A DNA stretch of 64,000 nucleotides from contig JADJXK010000002.1 of assembly GCA_016710325.1 (NCBI GenBank), positions 3,596,001 to 3,660,000 of the forward strand, given 5' to 3'. The translations under genes were made by a program, and so were the position numbers. Of the stretch, positions 25,588-33,734 are shown piece by piece. This DNA comes from Candidatus Leptofilum proximum (lineage in GTDB: Bacteria; Chloroflexota; Anaerolineae; Promineifilales; Promineifilaceae). Each line of letters starts with the position of its first letter. Position 1 is the stretch's first letter. A model generated the notes under the pieces. That model worked only from the letters and a program-made list of their open reading frames with translations, had not been told where the DNA came from and searched no databases.

Positions 25588-25980
25588 ATGAGCCAGGCGA
25601 ATCGTAAAACTAAGCGGTTCCACCGTTGCAAGCTACCCGCGTTTTCGACTTTGCTATCGGGGCAAACACCCCCTAACGAAATAGGGTTTCAATCTTCACA
25701 TCTGCAAATTTGGTACAACAATACAGAAGAAAGTTGGGTGGGTGACGGCGAACGGCCGCATAAGCACCTTCTTAGCGATGAATGTTTTGTTGTGATGCGT
25801 GGTGCACTCGTGGTTGAAGTTGAGGGAGAGCGTTTTACCATCGGTCCGCGAGAGTATTGCTGCTTCCCCGCCGGCCTGTACCACGCAATTATTGAGGTTC
25901 ACCCACCAGTAGAAACCTTGATGATTCGAGCTCCCTCGGTAGCAGATAAAGTTTATGAAGAAGATGACTATGACGATTAA
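25588..25980 (+). CDS. Cupin domain protein
   Basis: A single-domain cupin of 130 residues. Motif 1 is represented by HKHLLSDECFVVMRGALVVE and motif 2 by PREYCCFPAGLYHAI, giving two or three possible metal ligands (H, H, E, H). The function is unknown; small cupins bind sugars or act as isomerases or dioxygenases. The gene lies neatly between inverted copies of one intergenic repeat, and its start ATG follows the repeat with no clear ribosome site. Confidence 0.7.
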   Translation: MSQANRKTKRFHRCKLPAFSTLLSGQTPPNEIGFQSSHLQIWYNNTEESWVGDGERPHKHLLSDECFVVMRGALVVEVEGERFTIGPREYCCFPAGLYHAIIEVHPPVETLMIRAPSVADKVYEEDDYDD

Positions 25981-26004
25981 TTGCCAGAGTACAATTTTGG
26001 AAAC

Positions 26005-26036
26005 ATTACCCAATTACTCAATTACCCAATTACCGG
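26005..26036. repeat. ATTACCCAATTACTCAATTA repeat, right copy
   Basis: Inverted relative of the 25564-25587 repeat, placed right after the cupin gene and before the convergent substrate-binding-protein gene. Confidence 0.65.
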
Positions 26037-26040
26037 CCTT

Positions 26041-28440
26041 TTATCCTCCACCTTTTGTCAAAACTTCATAGTGCATTAACCCCATTGCGTCGATCTGCAC
26101 GTTGTTGACGCTGTTGACCGAGATGGCGATGCGCGGCTCCTGCAGCAGGTCCAGCGTGGGGAAGTCCTGAGCCCACAGCTGCTGAATGTCATCGTAGATG
26201 GCCAGGCGGGCGGTGGGATCGATTTCCTCGTCGGCGGCCTGGATGAAGGCGGTCATGGCGGTGCTTTCATAGTTGGGGCAGAAGGTGGCGCTGGTGACAA
26301 AGATATCAGTCCAGGCGCTCGGGTCCGGGTAGTCTACGGGGCGGCCGGGACTGGGCCAGCCCAACAGGTAGGCGGGCAGGTTACATTCGCCTATCTGGCC
26401 GATAAACTGTTCAAACGGGGCGCCGGTAAGCGTGACCTGGAAGACGCCGGTTTCTTCGAGCTGGCTTTGCAGGGCGGCAGCATAGGCAGCTTCCACGGCA
26501 CTGTAACGGCCGTCATCCACATACCACAGCTCAATTGCCAGCGGCACCGATTGGCTGTATCCCTCTTCCAGCAGCAGCGAACGCGCCAGGGGCAGGTTGC
26601 GCTGCGGCAGCACAGGCAGATGACCCGGCACCGTGTCGGGGATGGGGCTGTAAAGCGGCTGGCGGCTGCCGTTGAAGACAGTGCTGGCCAGCGCGTTGCG
26701 GTCGACCGAAAGAGCAAATGCCTGGCGCACCTTGGCGCTGTCCCACGGTTCCTGTTCCTGGTTGAAGATGAGGTAGCTTTTAAACGCCGCCGGGCCGGTC
26801 CACGCTTTGTAGTCGGGCAGGCCATCGCCGTTGCTGTCGGTGGTTTGCAGGGCGGTGAAGTCGCTGTAGGGCAGGCCGGTCCAGGCAATGTCGATGGATT
26901 GGAACTCTTCGAGGGAGCGGCGCATAACGGCCGTATCATCCTGGAAACGAAGCAAGATGTTCTCGAAGGCTGGCGTGGGGCGGCCAGGCCATTCCGGGTT
27001 GGCGCGCAGGCGCATTTGCTCACCCGGCGTCCAGCTGACGATGGTGTATGGTCCAAGTCCACCGCAGCTGCTCAAATCGTCCTGCACTTCGCTGTAGCAT
27101 TCGTTGCTGATGGGGAAATAAGGCGGCGTGGCCAACAGGCTGAAGAAAGTGGCGTCTGGCTCTTGCAGAACAAACTTTACGGTGAACTGATCGATTACCT
27201 GGACGGCATCCTCGTCGGCAAAGCCATCGTCGTTGCTGTCTCTGAGATAGCCGTTGACCCAGAAGTTGCCCAGGCTGCGTGCCCGGTCGATGGACCACTT
27301 CACGTCTTCAGCAGTGAACTCGCTGCCGTCGGGGAAGCTGAGGCCGCGCCGCAGGCTGATGGTGTACTCCAGCTTGTCTTCGGAGATGAGCGGCGGGCTG
27401 CTGGCCAGCAGCGGTTCCAGGGTGCTGTCGGCGGTGAAGCCGTACAGACCGCTCATGGTGTTGATTTTGATTTCCCAACTGGTGAGGTTGGAGAAGCGTG
27501 CCGCCGGATCCATATCGCTGGGATTGCCCACCACGCCGATGACCATTTCATTAGGCGAGGCGACCACACGAGGTTCACCAGGGGTGAGTGTGTCTGAAGG
27601 CAGCAGCCAGGCCACGGTGAGGCGGTCGATATTGCCCGCGGTTTTTACGGCCGTAATCGCCTCATTCAACTTTTCTAGCAGGTCGGTATTGTTTTCCGAC
27701 ACGGCGATGCCGTACGCTTTCTGGCTGATCCACGCGTCACGGCCGCTGCCGCCCACTACTTTGAGCTGATCGCTGTAGGTCTGGCTGAAGTAGTCGGCCA
27801 CGTAGCTGTCGGTGATAACGGCCGTAAGCGATTCATCCACCAGTGCTTGCAGCGTCTCGACGCTGTTGCTGTAGCCATTGCGCAAATCGGCCTCGTTTAC
27901 GCCCACGAGGGTGCGGGCCACCTGTTCGGCCTCGCTGTTTTGCACCACGCCAACAGCCATGCCGGGCTGCAAATCCTGGTAGCTGTTCAGGCGATCCTCA
28001 TCTGCCAGGACCACCAGCACCTGGCCCACCTCCAGGTAGGGCTGGGTGTAAGCGATGCCGGGCCGCGGTTCCTGGGGGATCACCAGGCGAGACATGGCGG
28101 CATCGAAGTCGCGGCCAGGCGTGCTGGCCAGGTTTTCCAGCACCCCTTCGGCGGGCGTAACGACAAATTCATAGTCCAGGTTGGTTTCAACGGCGATGTT
28201 TTCCATCAGGCGGCTGAGAAAACCATCGAGGTCACCAAACTGGTCAAACTCGGTGAAGGGGGGCAGCGGGGCGTCGGTGGCGATGACGATAAAATCTTGC
28301 TGGCTGGGCGGCAGGCTGGCCTCTTCGGTGGCGGCGGTGGTGGGCGTGGGGGGGAGGGGAGGTACGGCCGTTTCTTCCCCATCACCGGCACAGGCCGCCA
28401 GCAGCAAAACAGTTGTAAGCAAAACCAATAGTCGTTTCAT
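26041..28440 (-). CDS. Fused two-domain substrate-binding lipoprotein (family 3 + family 5)
   Basis: The signal peptide ends in a lipobox (VLLLAACAG), so it is lipid-anchored. A Pro/Thr-rich linker leads to a family-3 (amino-acid type) binding domain at about residues 45-285, with FIVIATDAPLPPF and GIAVSENNTDLLEKLNEAI. A second, family-5 (oligopeptide type) domain follows at about 300-795, with YTISLRRGLSFPDGSEFTAEDVKWSIDRA and VRQAFALSVDRNAL. Fusion of two solute-binding families in one 799-residue chain is unusual. No ABC permease is adjacent. ATG 28440 fits the signal peptide. Confidence 0.82.
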   Translation of the reverse strand: MKRLLVLLTTVLLLAACAGDGEETAVPPLPPTPTTAATEEASLPPSQQDFIVIATDAPLPPFTEFDQFGDLDGFLSRLMENIAVETNLDYEFVVTPAEGVLENLASTPGRDFDAAMSRLVIPQEPRPGIAYTQPYLEVGQVLVVLADEDRLNSYQDLQPGMAVGVVQNSEAEQVARTLVGVNEADLRNGYSNSVETLQALVDESLTAVITDSYVADYFSQTYSDQLKVVGGSGRDAWISQKAYGIAVSENNTDLLEKLNEAITAVKTAGNIDRLTVAWLLPSDTLTPGEPRVVASPNEMVIGVVGNPSDMDPAARFSNLTSWEIKINTMSGLYGFTADSTLEPLLASSPPLISEDKLEYTISLRRGLSFPDGSEFTAEDVKWSIDRARSLGNFWVNGYLRDSNDDGFADEDAVQVIDQFTVKFVLQEPDATFFSLLATPPYFPISNECYSEVQDDLSSCGGLGPYTIVSWTPGEQMRLRANPEWPGRPTPAFENILLRFQDDTAVMRRSLEEFQSIDIAWTGLPYSDFTALQTTDSNGDGLPDYKAWTGPAAFKSYLIFNQEQEPWDSAKVRQAFALSVDRNALASTVFNGSRQPLYSPIPDTVPGHLPVLPQRNLPLARSLLLEEGYSQSVPLAIELWYVDDGRYSAVEAAYAAALQSQLEETGVFQVTLTGAPFEQFIGQIGECNLPAYLLGWPSPGRPVDYPDPSAWTDIFVTSATFCPNYESTAMTAFIQAADEEIDPTARLAIYDDIQQLWAQDFPTLDLLQEPRIAISVNSVNNVQIDAMGLMHYEVLTKGGG

Positions 28441-28626
28441 GACGGGGGAGTATAACAACTGGCCGATGGCTGACAAGGCATGGGCGAGCCATTTACGGCT
28501 TCTTTCAGCAGTTGATTAAAATCCTTTCTCGTGGGATGATCTTTGGAAACTGCGCAGGTAAGCGACTCGTTTGAAGCAAAAAGCGTTTGCGCAGATGCAG
28601 ATTAGTTTTAGAGCAGGGAGCGCTTT

Positions 28627-30702
28627 ATGCCCCAAGAAGATTTCGACGAGACAAATATGAAGCCTGAGTGGCGCTCACAGTGGCCGGTTGTGGTGGCCTT
28701 TTTATTGATCCTGGGTGGCTTTTTGGCATTAGCCAGCCCCCTGGCTGTCGCGAACATTCGTTCCTCAGATTGGGATCAGCGGGATTATTTGAAAATTGCG
28801 TTGTGGGTTTCTGAAGGGGGCGCGTTTACAGATAGTAACCGCAATCCTCTTTATCCGCTGCTGCTGGTCCCCTTTGCCAGCGAGGAGATCGCTTTTTTTA
28901 CCTCGGCCAAACTTATTTCGATGCTGCTTGGGCTGCTCGGATTGGGTGTTGTGTTTGGTGTTGGCTGGCGGGTTGTTGGACGGGGTGGGGCACTGCTTGT
29001 GATAGGGCTGTTGGCGGTAACGGCCGTTTACCTGGAAGCTTCTGCCTATGTTAACGTGGAGGTTCTTCTGGTGACGCTGTTTGTCACTGCCTGGTATGCT
29101 GGGGCCAGGGCGCTTGTCGCCCAGGCGCCAGCGCGTTGGTTTGCCCTGGCTGGTGTGCTGGCCGGGCTGTGTTATCTGGCTAAAGGCACCGGCTTATTAT
29201 TGGTACCGATGATGTTGGGAACGCTTATTTTACAGCCGTTTACCCAATTTGCGGCCCAATCCCGGTGGCGCTGGCTGCGTCAGCCTGGGAGCTGGTTGTT
29301 TTTGGCTGCATTTGTCCTGGTTGCTGCCCCTCTCTGGCTCTATAACCTGCGTACGCACGACAGCCTGCTGTACAATATCAATACGACCCATTACATCTGG
29401 CTGGACAGCTGGGAAGAAAGCTATGTTTACCCAGGCGATCCCCTGCCCACGTCAAGCAGCTACCTGCAAACGCACACGATAGCGCACATGGCGGAACGCC
29501 TGTGGAACGGTCTTGGGCTGCTGCCAAACCAGTGGTATGAAGCGGTACGGCCGTTTTTCTTTTCAGATGCGCTGGGGTGGGGAACGGCCGTCACCGCTAT
29601 AGGTTTAAGTATGGTGGTACTGGTCGGCTGGACGACAAGGAAAAAACGGCCCGCCCTTTGGCCCGTCTATCTTTATACCTTGCTTGGCATTCTGGCCTCT
29701 GTTCTATTGTTTAGCTGGTACCATCCCATTAGCGATGGCCCACGCTTTGTTTTGCCGTGGACAGCAATCATGTTTATGGGTGCTGTGTGGTGGTTTAAAG
29801 AGTTCATCCCGCTGCACTGGTCTCGCCTTTTAGACCAGGTTATACATTTCCCGGTAGGTGTCGCATTTTTGCTCATCCTGGCCCTGAACTGGCGGGAAGC
29901 TGGAACGCTGTCGGGTATTTACTCTCGGGACCAACAAGCCAATGAATCGTCTGTGGCCGTTATGAATCTGGTAAAACAGCGCACGCCAGCCGGAGGGATG
30001 TTTATTCTGGGGCCGACTCATGCTCAGGCAGAATGGCTGGCTCATGACAGGCACGTTCAGGCTATACCCCACGCCCGACCCAATTGGGCCTCTTTTCAGA
30101 CGCTGCTGCTGAACGAAAACGTGACGACGGTGGTTCTTGATGAGGAGAGCTGGCAGCGCAGGCAGCAGTTGTTGGGGGAATTTTGGGAATTGACTGCGGA
30201 AGGATTGAGAGCAGAAACGCTGCCTCCGGGATGGACCCTGTTGGCGCCAGATGCATTTCCGTGCAGAACATGCGTCTTTGGTGTTGACGCGCAGCCATAT
30301 TGGCCACGGCATCCCGCAGCTCTAACCTATGCCCATACTTTTTCGTTAACGGGCTATTCCCTGGAGCCTTCTGCTCCCAGCGCCAACGAGCCATTGACAC
30401 TTTATACTCACTGGCAGTTGCAGGCCCAGTTTCGTGAAACTACTCACTATTTCATTCACGTTCTGGATGAATCTGGTCAGCTCGTCAGTCAAGATGACGG
30501 TCCATTTTTGGTTGACTTCCGGTTTTATCCTGAAGCCGTGTTTTTGTCCGGAACAAATGTCCGGCTGGTTCATCAACTGCCTGCTTTGCCGGCAGGTGAT
30601 TATGAGGTTTACATTGGGCTTTACCAGTGGGAGACTCAGGAAAGGTTGCCGACGCAAACGGGTGAAACGTATCCCTTATTGCTCGATTGGCAGCTGCGAT
30701 AA
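28627..30702 (+). CDS. GT39-like multispanning membrane glycosyltransferase
   Basis: A 691-residue protein with about ten to twelve membrane spans in the first 430 residues. An early SSDWDQRDYLKIALWVSEGG segment carries acidic residues in the first external loop, as in ArnT/PMT-type GT-C enzymes, followed by NPLYPLLLVPF. The last 250 residues are a soluble, probably external domain ending in beta-sandwich-like text (HYFIHVLDESGQLV, LPALPAGDYEVYIGLYQW). It may transfer sugars from polyprenyl phosphate. AGGGAG precedes ATG 28627. It borders the integron array. Confidence 0.72.
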   Translation: MPQEDFDETNMKPEWRSQWPVVVAFLLILGGFLALASPLAVANIRSSDWDQRDYLKIALWVSEGGAFTDSNRNPLYPLLLVPFASEEIAFFTSAKLISMLLGLLGLGVVFGVGWRVVGRGGALLVIGLLAVTAVYLEASAYVNVEVLLVTLFVTAWYAGARALVAQAPARWFALAGVLAGLCYLAKGTGLLLVPMMLGTLILQPFTQFAAQSRWRWLRQPGSWLFLAAFVLVAAPLWLYNLRTHDSLLYNINTTHYIWLDSWEESYVYPGDPLPTSSSYLQTHTIAHMAERLWNGLGLLPNQWYEAVRPFFFSDALGWGTAVTAIGLSMVVLVGWTTRKKRPALWPVYLYTLLGILASVLLFSWYHPISDGPRFVLPWTAIMFMGAVWWFKEFIPLHWSRLLDQVIHFPVGVAFLLILALNWREAGTLSGIYSRDQQANESSVAVMNLVKQRTPAGGMFILGPTHAQAEWLAHDRHVQAIPHARPNWASFQTLLLNENVTTVVLDEESWQRRQQLLGEFWELTAEGLRAETLPPGWTLLAPDAFPCRTCVFGVDAQPYWPRHPAALTYAHTFSLTGYSLEPSAPSANEPLTLYTHWQLQAQFRETTHYFIHVLDESGQLVSQDDGPFLVDFRFYPEAVFLSGTNVRLVHQLPALPAGDYEVYIGLYQWETQERLPTQTGETYPLLLDWQLR

Positions 30703-30801
30703 GCTGAAAGTGCTACTCGTCTGAGCAAATGTCGCAGCAATTTGAACCTAGTACTGGATGTTGGTCAATGAACTGATCATCGTTAGCCGCTGTATGTGTT
30801 T

Positions 30802-30808
30802 GTTAGGC
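30802..30808 (-). other. Distal attC half-site (GCCTAAC box)
   Basis: On the minus strand the NUDIX frame ends in GCCTAAC, a perfect RYYYAAC integron box with the TAA stop inside it. No matching GTTRRRY box is clear in the next 120 bases, so this looks like the truncated last attC of the array. Confidence 0.45.
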
Positions 30809-31468
30809 CGGAGTTGGCCCGCCGGCAGCCGCTGAACGATCAAAATAGGCTGGCCCGCCATCGCTCCAGACACGATACGCTTCCGGTATCCGCGCTGCGT
30901 GCCCCGGATCCAGATCAACCGTTGTCAGTTCGGCCCGCTCAAACCAGCGAACGTCTAGCACCTCGTGCCGGTGGCTGCCATTGCCGATGGTGGTATCGTC
31001 CGTTGGCTGGCATAGGAACAGGAGATGGTACAGTTGGAAGGGAGTAGGTGTGCCACACAACCTGGAGTCGTGGATGCCAACCAATGCGGTCGCCCGACAA
31101 CAAACGCCTGTTTCTTCCAGAGCTTCTCGTTCAACGCCGGAAGCGGCCGTTTCACCCACCTCTAGCGCCCCTCCGGGCATAGCCCATTTATGGTTGTCAG
31201 TACGCTGGATCAAAAGAATCCGGCCAGCGTCATCAATAATGGCTGCATCTCCTGCTACAAAAGGCGTGGGCCGCGAAAGTACGCTGCGACGGATCGGTTC
31301 AAACGCCTCTACGGCTGAATCGGTGGCCAATGCGAAGAGCTCAATCGCCATATCCTGAACGGCACGGAACCGCTCTTGTTCATGGCTGCCTTTCGCAAAG
31401 CGCAGCCCAAACGCCGCTGTATCCCGCAGCCGGTCCGCGATACCAGACAACCTGGCTGACACGTTCAT
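30803..31468 (-). CDS. NUDIX hydrolase (integron cassette gene)
   Basis: The Nudix box is complete: GGALEVGETAASGVEREALEETG type, split here as GGALEVGETAASG and REALEETG, with metal-binding Glu residues. An N-terminal region of about 70 residues resembles the helical extension of the ADP-ribose/NADH-type Nudix group. A GGAGGT site directly precedes ATG 31468; the longer frame is unsupported. It is the most distal cassette: its stop codon lies inside an attC box and another attC (31551-31611) lies just upstream. The nucleoside-diphosphate substrate is unknown. Confidence 0.88.
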   Translation of the reverse strand: MNVSARLSGIADRLRDTAAFGLRFAKGSHEQERFRAVQDMAIELFALATDSAVEAFEPIRRSVLSRPTPFVAGDAAIIDDAGRILLIQRTDNHKWAMPGGALEVGETAASGVEREALEETGVCCRATALVGIHDSRLCGTPTPFQLYHLLFLCQPTDDTTIGNGSHRHEVLDVRWFERAELTTVDLDPGHAARIPEAYRVWSDGGPAYFDRSAAAGGPTPA

Positions 31469-31550
31469 ATGACACCTCCAAGGTAGTGAAGCAGATGTTA
31501 ACCTGCATAACGCCTGCACAACCAGCGCGGCGCGATTAGAACGTACTTTG

Positions 31551-31611
31551 CCCTAACCGCGCCACTTGAATTACCATGTACTCGCCGCGTCTGGTTGATG
31601 CCTTGTTAGGC
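31551..31611 (-). other. attC recombination site 1 (after higBA)
   Basis: 61 bp bounded by CCCTAAC (31551) and GTTAGGC (31605-31611). On the cassette strand it reads GCCTAAC...GTTAGGG. The stop codon of higA lies inside the first box, as is common for cassette genes. Internal symmetry is modest, so this is the weaker of the attC calls. Confidence 0.6.
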
Positions 31612-31893
31612 GGCATGAACTAGCGGCTGAATCGTACGATTGGGTCGGTTTGAAGCCAAATCGTAATTTGCCTGTAGATTAAGCCAAAATTGAGGCGTCG
31701 TTCCAAAGGCACCCGCCAATAACCAAGCGGTTTCGGGTGTAACACCTCGCTTACCACGAATTAACTCGTTGATTCGCTGGGTTGGAATCCCTAGATGTTT
31801 GGCTAGAGCAACTTGTGTAAAACCCAGAGGAGCTAAGAATTCTTCTTCTAAGACGACACCGGGATGTGTAGGAATGCGATTTTCAGGAATCAT
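31606..31893 (-). CDS. higA: HigA-family antitoxin (integron cassette gene)
   Basis: A 95-residue XRE helix-turn-helix protein of the VapI/HigA group: HPGVVLEEEFLAPLGFTQVA, then LAKHLGIPTQRINELIRGKRG and the typical PQFWLNLQANYDL. It follows the toxin gene by 14 bases, giving the toxin-first order that defines higBA. It neutralises HigB and represses the shared promoter. Toxin-antitoxin cassettes are common stabilisers of integron arrays. Confidence 0.92.
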   Translation of the reverse strand: MIPENRIPTHPGVVLEEEFLAPLGFTQVALAKHLGIPTQRINELIRGKRGVTPETAWLLAGAFGTTPQFWLNLQANYDLASNRPNRTIQPLVHAA

Positions 31894-31907
31894 TTTATAG
31901 CTATCCT

Positions 31908-32198
31908 CTAATGATAATCAATTATCTGAACGTCATAGGCGTTTCCGTCTTCCCACCGAAAAACGATTCGCCACTGTTGATTGATACGAATACTGTAAAA
32001 GCCTGCCCAATTACTACCAAGTGCTTCAAGATGATTACCTGGTGGAGATCGCAAGTCTATCAAACTATGAGCCGTATTAAGCACATCTAATCGAACTAAT
32101 GCTCGGTGCAAAATGTCATGTGGCAGTTTACGAACTCGTTTGGTGCGGCGACCATGATACAAGTCTGCCGTTGCCTCATCGCCAAAAGAAACAATCAT
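31908..32198 (-). CDS. higB: HigB-family toxin, RelE/ParE superfamily (integron cassette gene)
   Basis: A 96-residue ribosome-dependent mRNA endonuclease of the HigB type: IVSFGDEATADLYHGRRTKRVRKLP near the N-terminus, LRSPPGNHLEAL and the C-terminal WRIVFRWEDGNAYDVQIIDYH. It is translated ahead of its antitoxin. A near-consensus promoter (32206-32234) lies just upstream, so the cassette carries its own transcription start. Confidence 0.92.
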   Translation of the reverse strand: MIVSFGDEATADLYHGRRTKRVRKLPHDILHRALVRLDVLNTAHSLIDLRSPPGNHLEALGSNWAGFYSIRINQQWRIVFRWEDGNAYDVQIIDYH

Positions 32199-32205
32199 AG
32201 AAGTA

Positions 32206-32234
32206 ATTGTACACTTTCACGGATACCGTGTAAA
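32206..32234 (-). promoter_or_regulatory. higBA promoter
   Basis: On the minus strand TTTACA (32229-32234), a 17-base spacer and TACAAT (32206-32211) form a strong promoter that ends a few bases before the higB start, giving a nearly leaderless transcript. Confidence 0.65.
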
Positions 32235-32313
32235 CATGTTTGTTCGGCATTTTATTTAAGAAAGGAGGGCAACGAGGAAGCAAACTGCGGTTTTCTGCAA
32301 AACCCCAATGGAG

Positions 32314-33171
32314 CTAGGAGTACTCAATCTGGATACCAATCCGCTCCAGAAGGCTACGGCACACTTCAGCCTGATACTTGATGGGTGGCTTATCTGGACT
32401 ATGGGAGTCGGAACCCGCACTAATCAGTAATTGATGGTCTTGAGCATAGTCTCGATACATAGTTGTCTGTTCAGGCGTGTGTGCGGGATAGTAGGCTTCA
32501 ATCCCGTCGATGTCAGCCTCATTTCGCAGTTCATCCAGCAGAGCGCGGTCATAGCATACGAATCCATCACTGCGTCCTGGATGTGCCAGAATACACACTG
32601 CACCGCTTTGATGGGCAGCCTCAACAATCGTAGCGGGGTCATGGGTCATGTAAGTGAAACCACCGTCAAGGAGCGTTCGTCCAATGGCATTCTTATCGTG
32701 AATAACTTTCGTGGCAAGAGCTAAAAGTTGAGGTAGTTGCTGCGCTGCGGGTTTAGCGAGCAGTTGTGCAAGGTCTTTTGGGTCAAGTATGTAGCCTTTG
32801 CCGAGCAGGTAATTGAAAACTTGGCGGGTGTTCTCGCGTTGACGATGGGTCACATCCTGCGCGAGGGCATCTAGACGGTTGTCTTCGGGATCAAAGCCAA
32901 AACACAGAAAATCGGTGAGCTTCCCTTTCCACTGTGCGCTCATTTCAACTGCCACCAGCAAGGGAAATTGCTTCTCAGCCGCTAGTTTCTGTAGACTGCG
33001 AGCAGTATCTACCCGATCATGATCGGTAATAGCTGCAAGCCTGAACTTTTCAGCAATGAGATAATCGAGCAATTCTTCGTCTGTCCATTCACCATCGCTA
33101 AAGGTGGTATGCAGTTGGAGGTCAATTGCCGCTTCGGGAGCGAGACAAAGGCCAGTGGTGGACAAGTTCAT
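32314..33171 (-). CDS. PHP-domain phosphoesterase (integron cassette gene)
   Basis: A polymerase-and-histidinol-phosphatase fold metal-dependent hydrolase. DLQLHTTFSDGEWT gives the first HxH-like site (LQLHTTFSDG), followed by AAITDHDRVD, an AHPGRSDGF His, and SAGSDSHSPDKPP with the last Asp and His. Such proteins hydrolyse phosphomonoesters (for example nucleotide 3',5'-bisphosphates). AGGAAAG precedes ATG 33171. An IS3 element sits 57 bases upstream, between the gene and its attC, which may cut it off from array transcription. Confidence 0.82.
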   Translation of the reverse strand: MNLSTTGLCLAPEAAIDLQLHTTFSDGEWTDEELLDYLIAEKFRLAAITDHDRVDTARSLQKLAAEKQFPLLVAVEMSAQWKGKLTDFLCFGFDPEDNRLDALAQDVTHRQRENTRQVFNYLLGKGYILDPKDLAQLLAKPAAQQLPQLLALATKVIHDKNAIGRTLLDGGFTYMTHDPATIVEAAHQSGAVCILAHPGRSDGFVCYDRALLDELRNEADIDGIEAYYPAHTPEQTTMYRDYAQDHQLLISAGSDSHSPDKPPIKYQAEVCRSLLERIGIQIEYS

Positions 33172-33297
33172 AATGAATTCTTTCCTGATAGTCACATCTA
33201 CACAGGTTGGGGCTTCCAATAACCCATTGTGTCAATATAGGGTGGGACACTCCAAGCCTCGAATTTAGTGTAGAATTCGAGGGCGAAGAGGAACATC

Positions 33298-33734
33298 ATG
33301 ACACAAAAACAGGCAGACAAACCGAAGCAAAACGGGGTTGACCCCAACAGACCCGACCCAGAAGTATTGCCACGAACAGAGAAAGCCAAACGACGAGCAT
33401 TTACGGCCGTTTACAAGCAGTGGGTGTTGGAAGAAGCTGAAAAGTGCCGGGAGCAACCAGGGGGCATTGGCAGATTGCTGCGTCGGGAAGGATTGTATTC
33501 ATCCCACCTGACAACCTGGCGACGGCAACAAGAGGCAGGACAACTGGCGGGGTTGGCACCGCGCAAACGTGGGCCGAAAAGCAATGCTGAGGCCGAAGAG
33601 GTCAGTCGGTTGAGGCGGGAAAATGCCCGACTGACTCGGCAATTAGAAAAGGCGGAACTGATTATCGAGGCGCAAAAAAACTCTCCGAGATACTGGGGAT
33701 TACCCTGGAACAGAAGACGGGGGACGAAGCGTGA
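33298..33734 (+). CDS. IS3 OrfA (helix-turn-helix/leucine zipper), frame change at an A7 run
   Basis: OrfA has the IS3 helix-turn-helix (FTAVYKQWVLEEAEK, LLRREGLYSSHLTTWRRQ) and a leucine-zipper region (VSRLRRENARLTRQLEKAEL). After CAAAAAAAC at 33673-33681 the ATG frame runs on to a stop at 33841-33843 as non-family text. The -1 frame instead reads LSEILGITLEQKTGDEA and stops at TGA 33732-33734, overlapping the GTG of OrfB. So either one A was lost from an original A8, or slippage at A AAA AAC yields the proper end. Confidence 0.75.

Noticed and set aside
26467..27597. 376-codon + strand frame inside the fused binding-protein gene
   Set aside because: The opposite strand holds two recognisable solute-binding domains; this frame has no domain features and is due to high G+C.
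32236..32252. GCCGAAC on the minus strand as a further attC box between PHP and higBA
   Set aside because: It departs from RYYYAAC and no partner box or palindromic arm was found before the higB promoter; the attC here may be lost.
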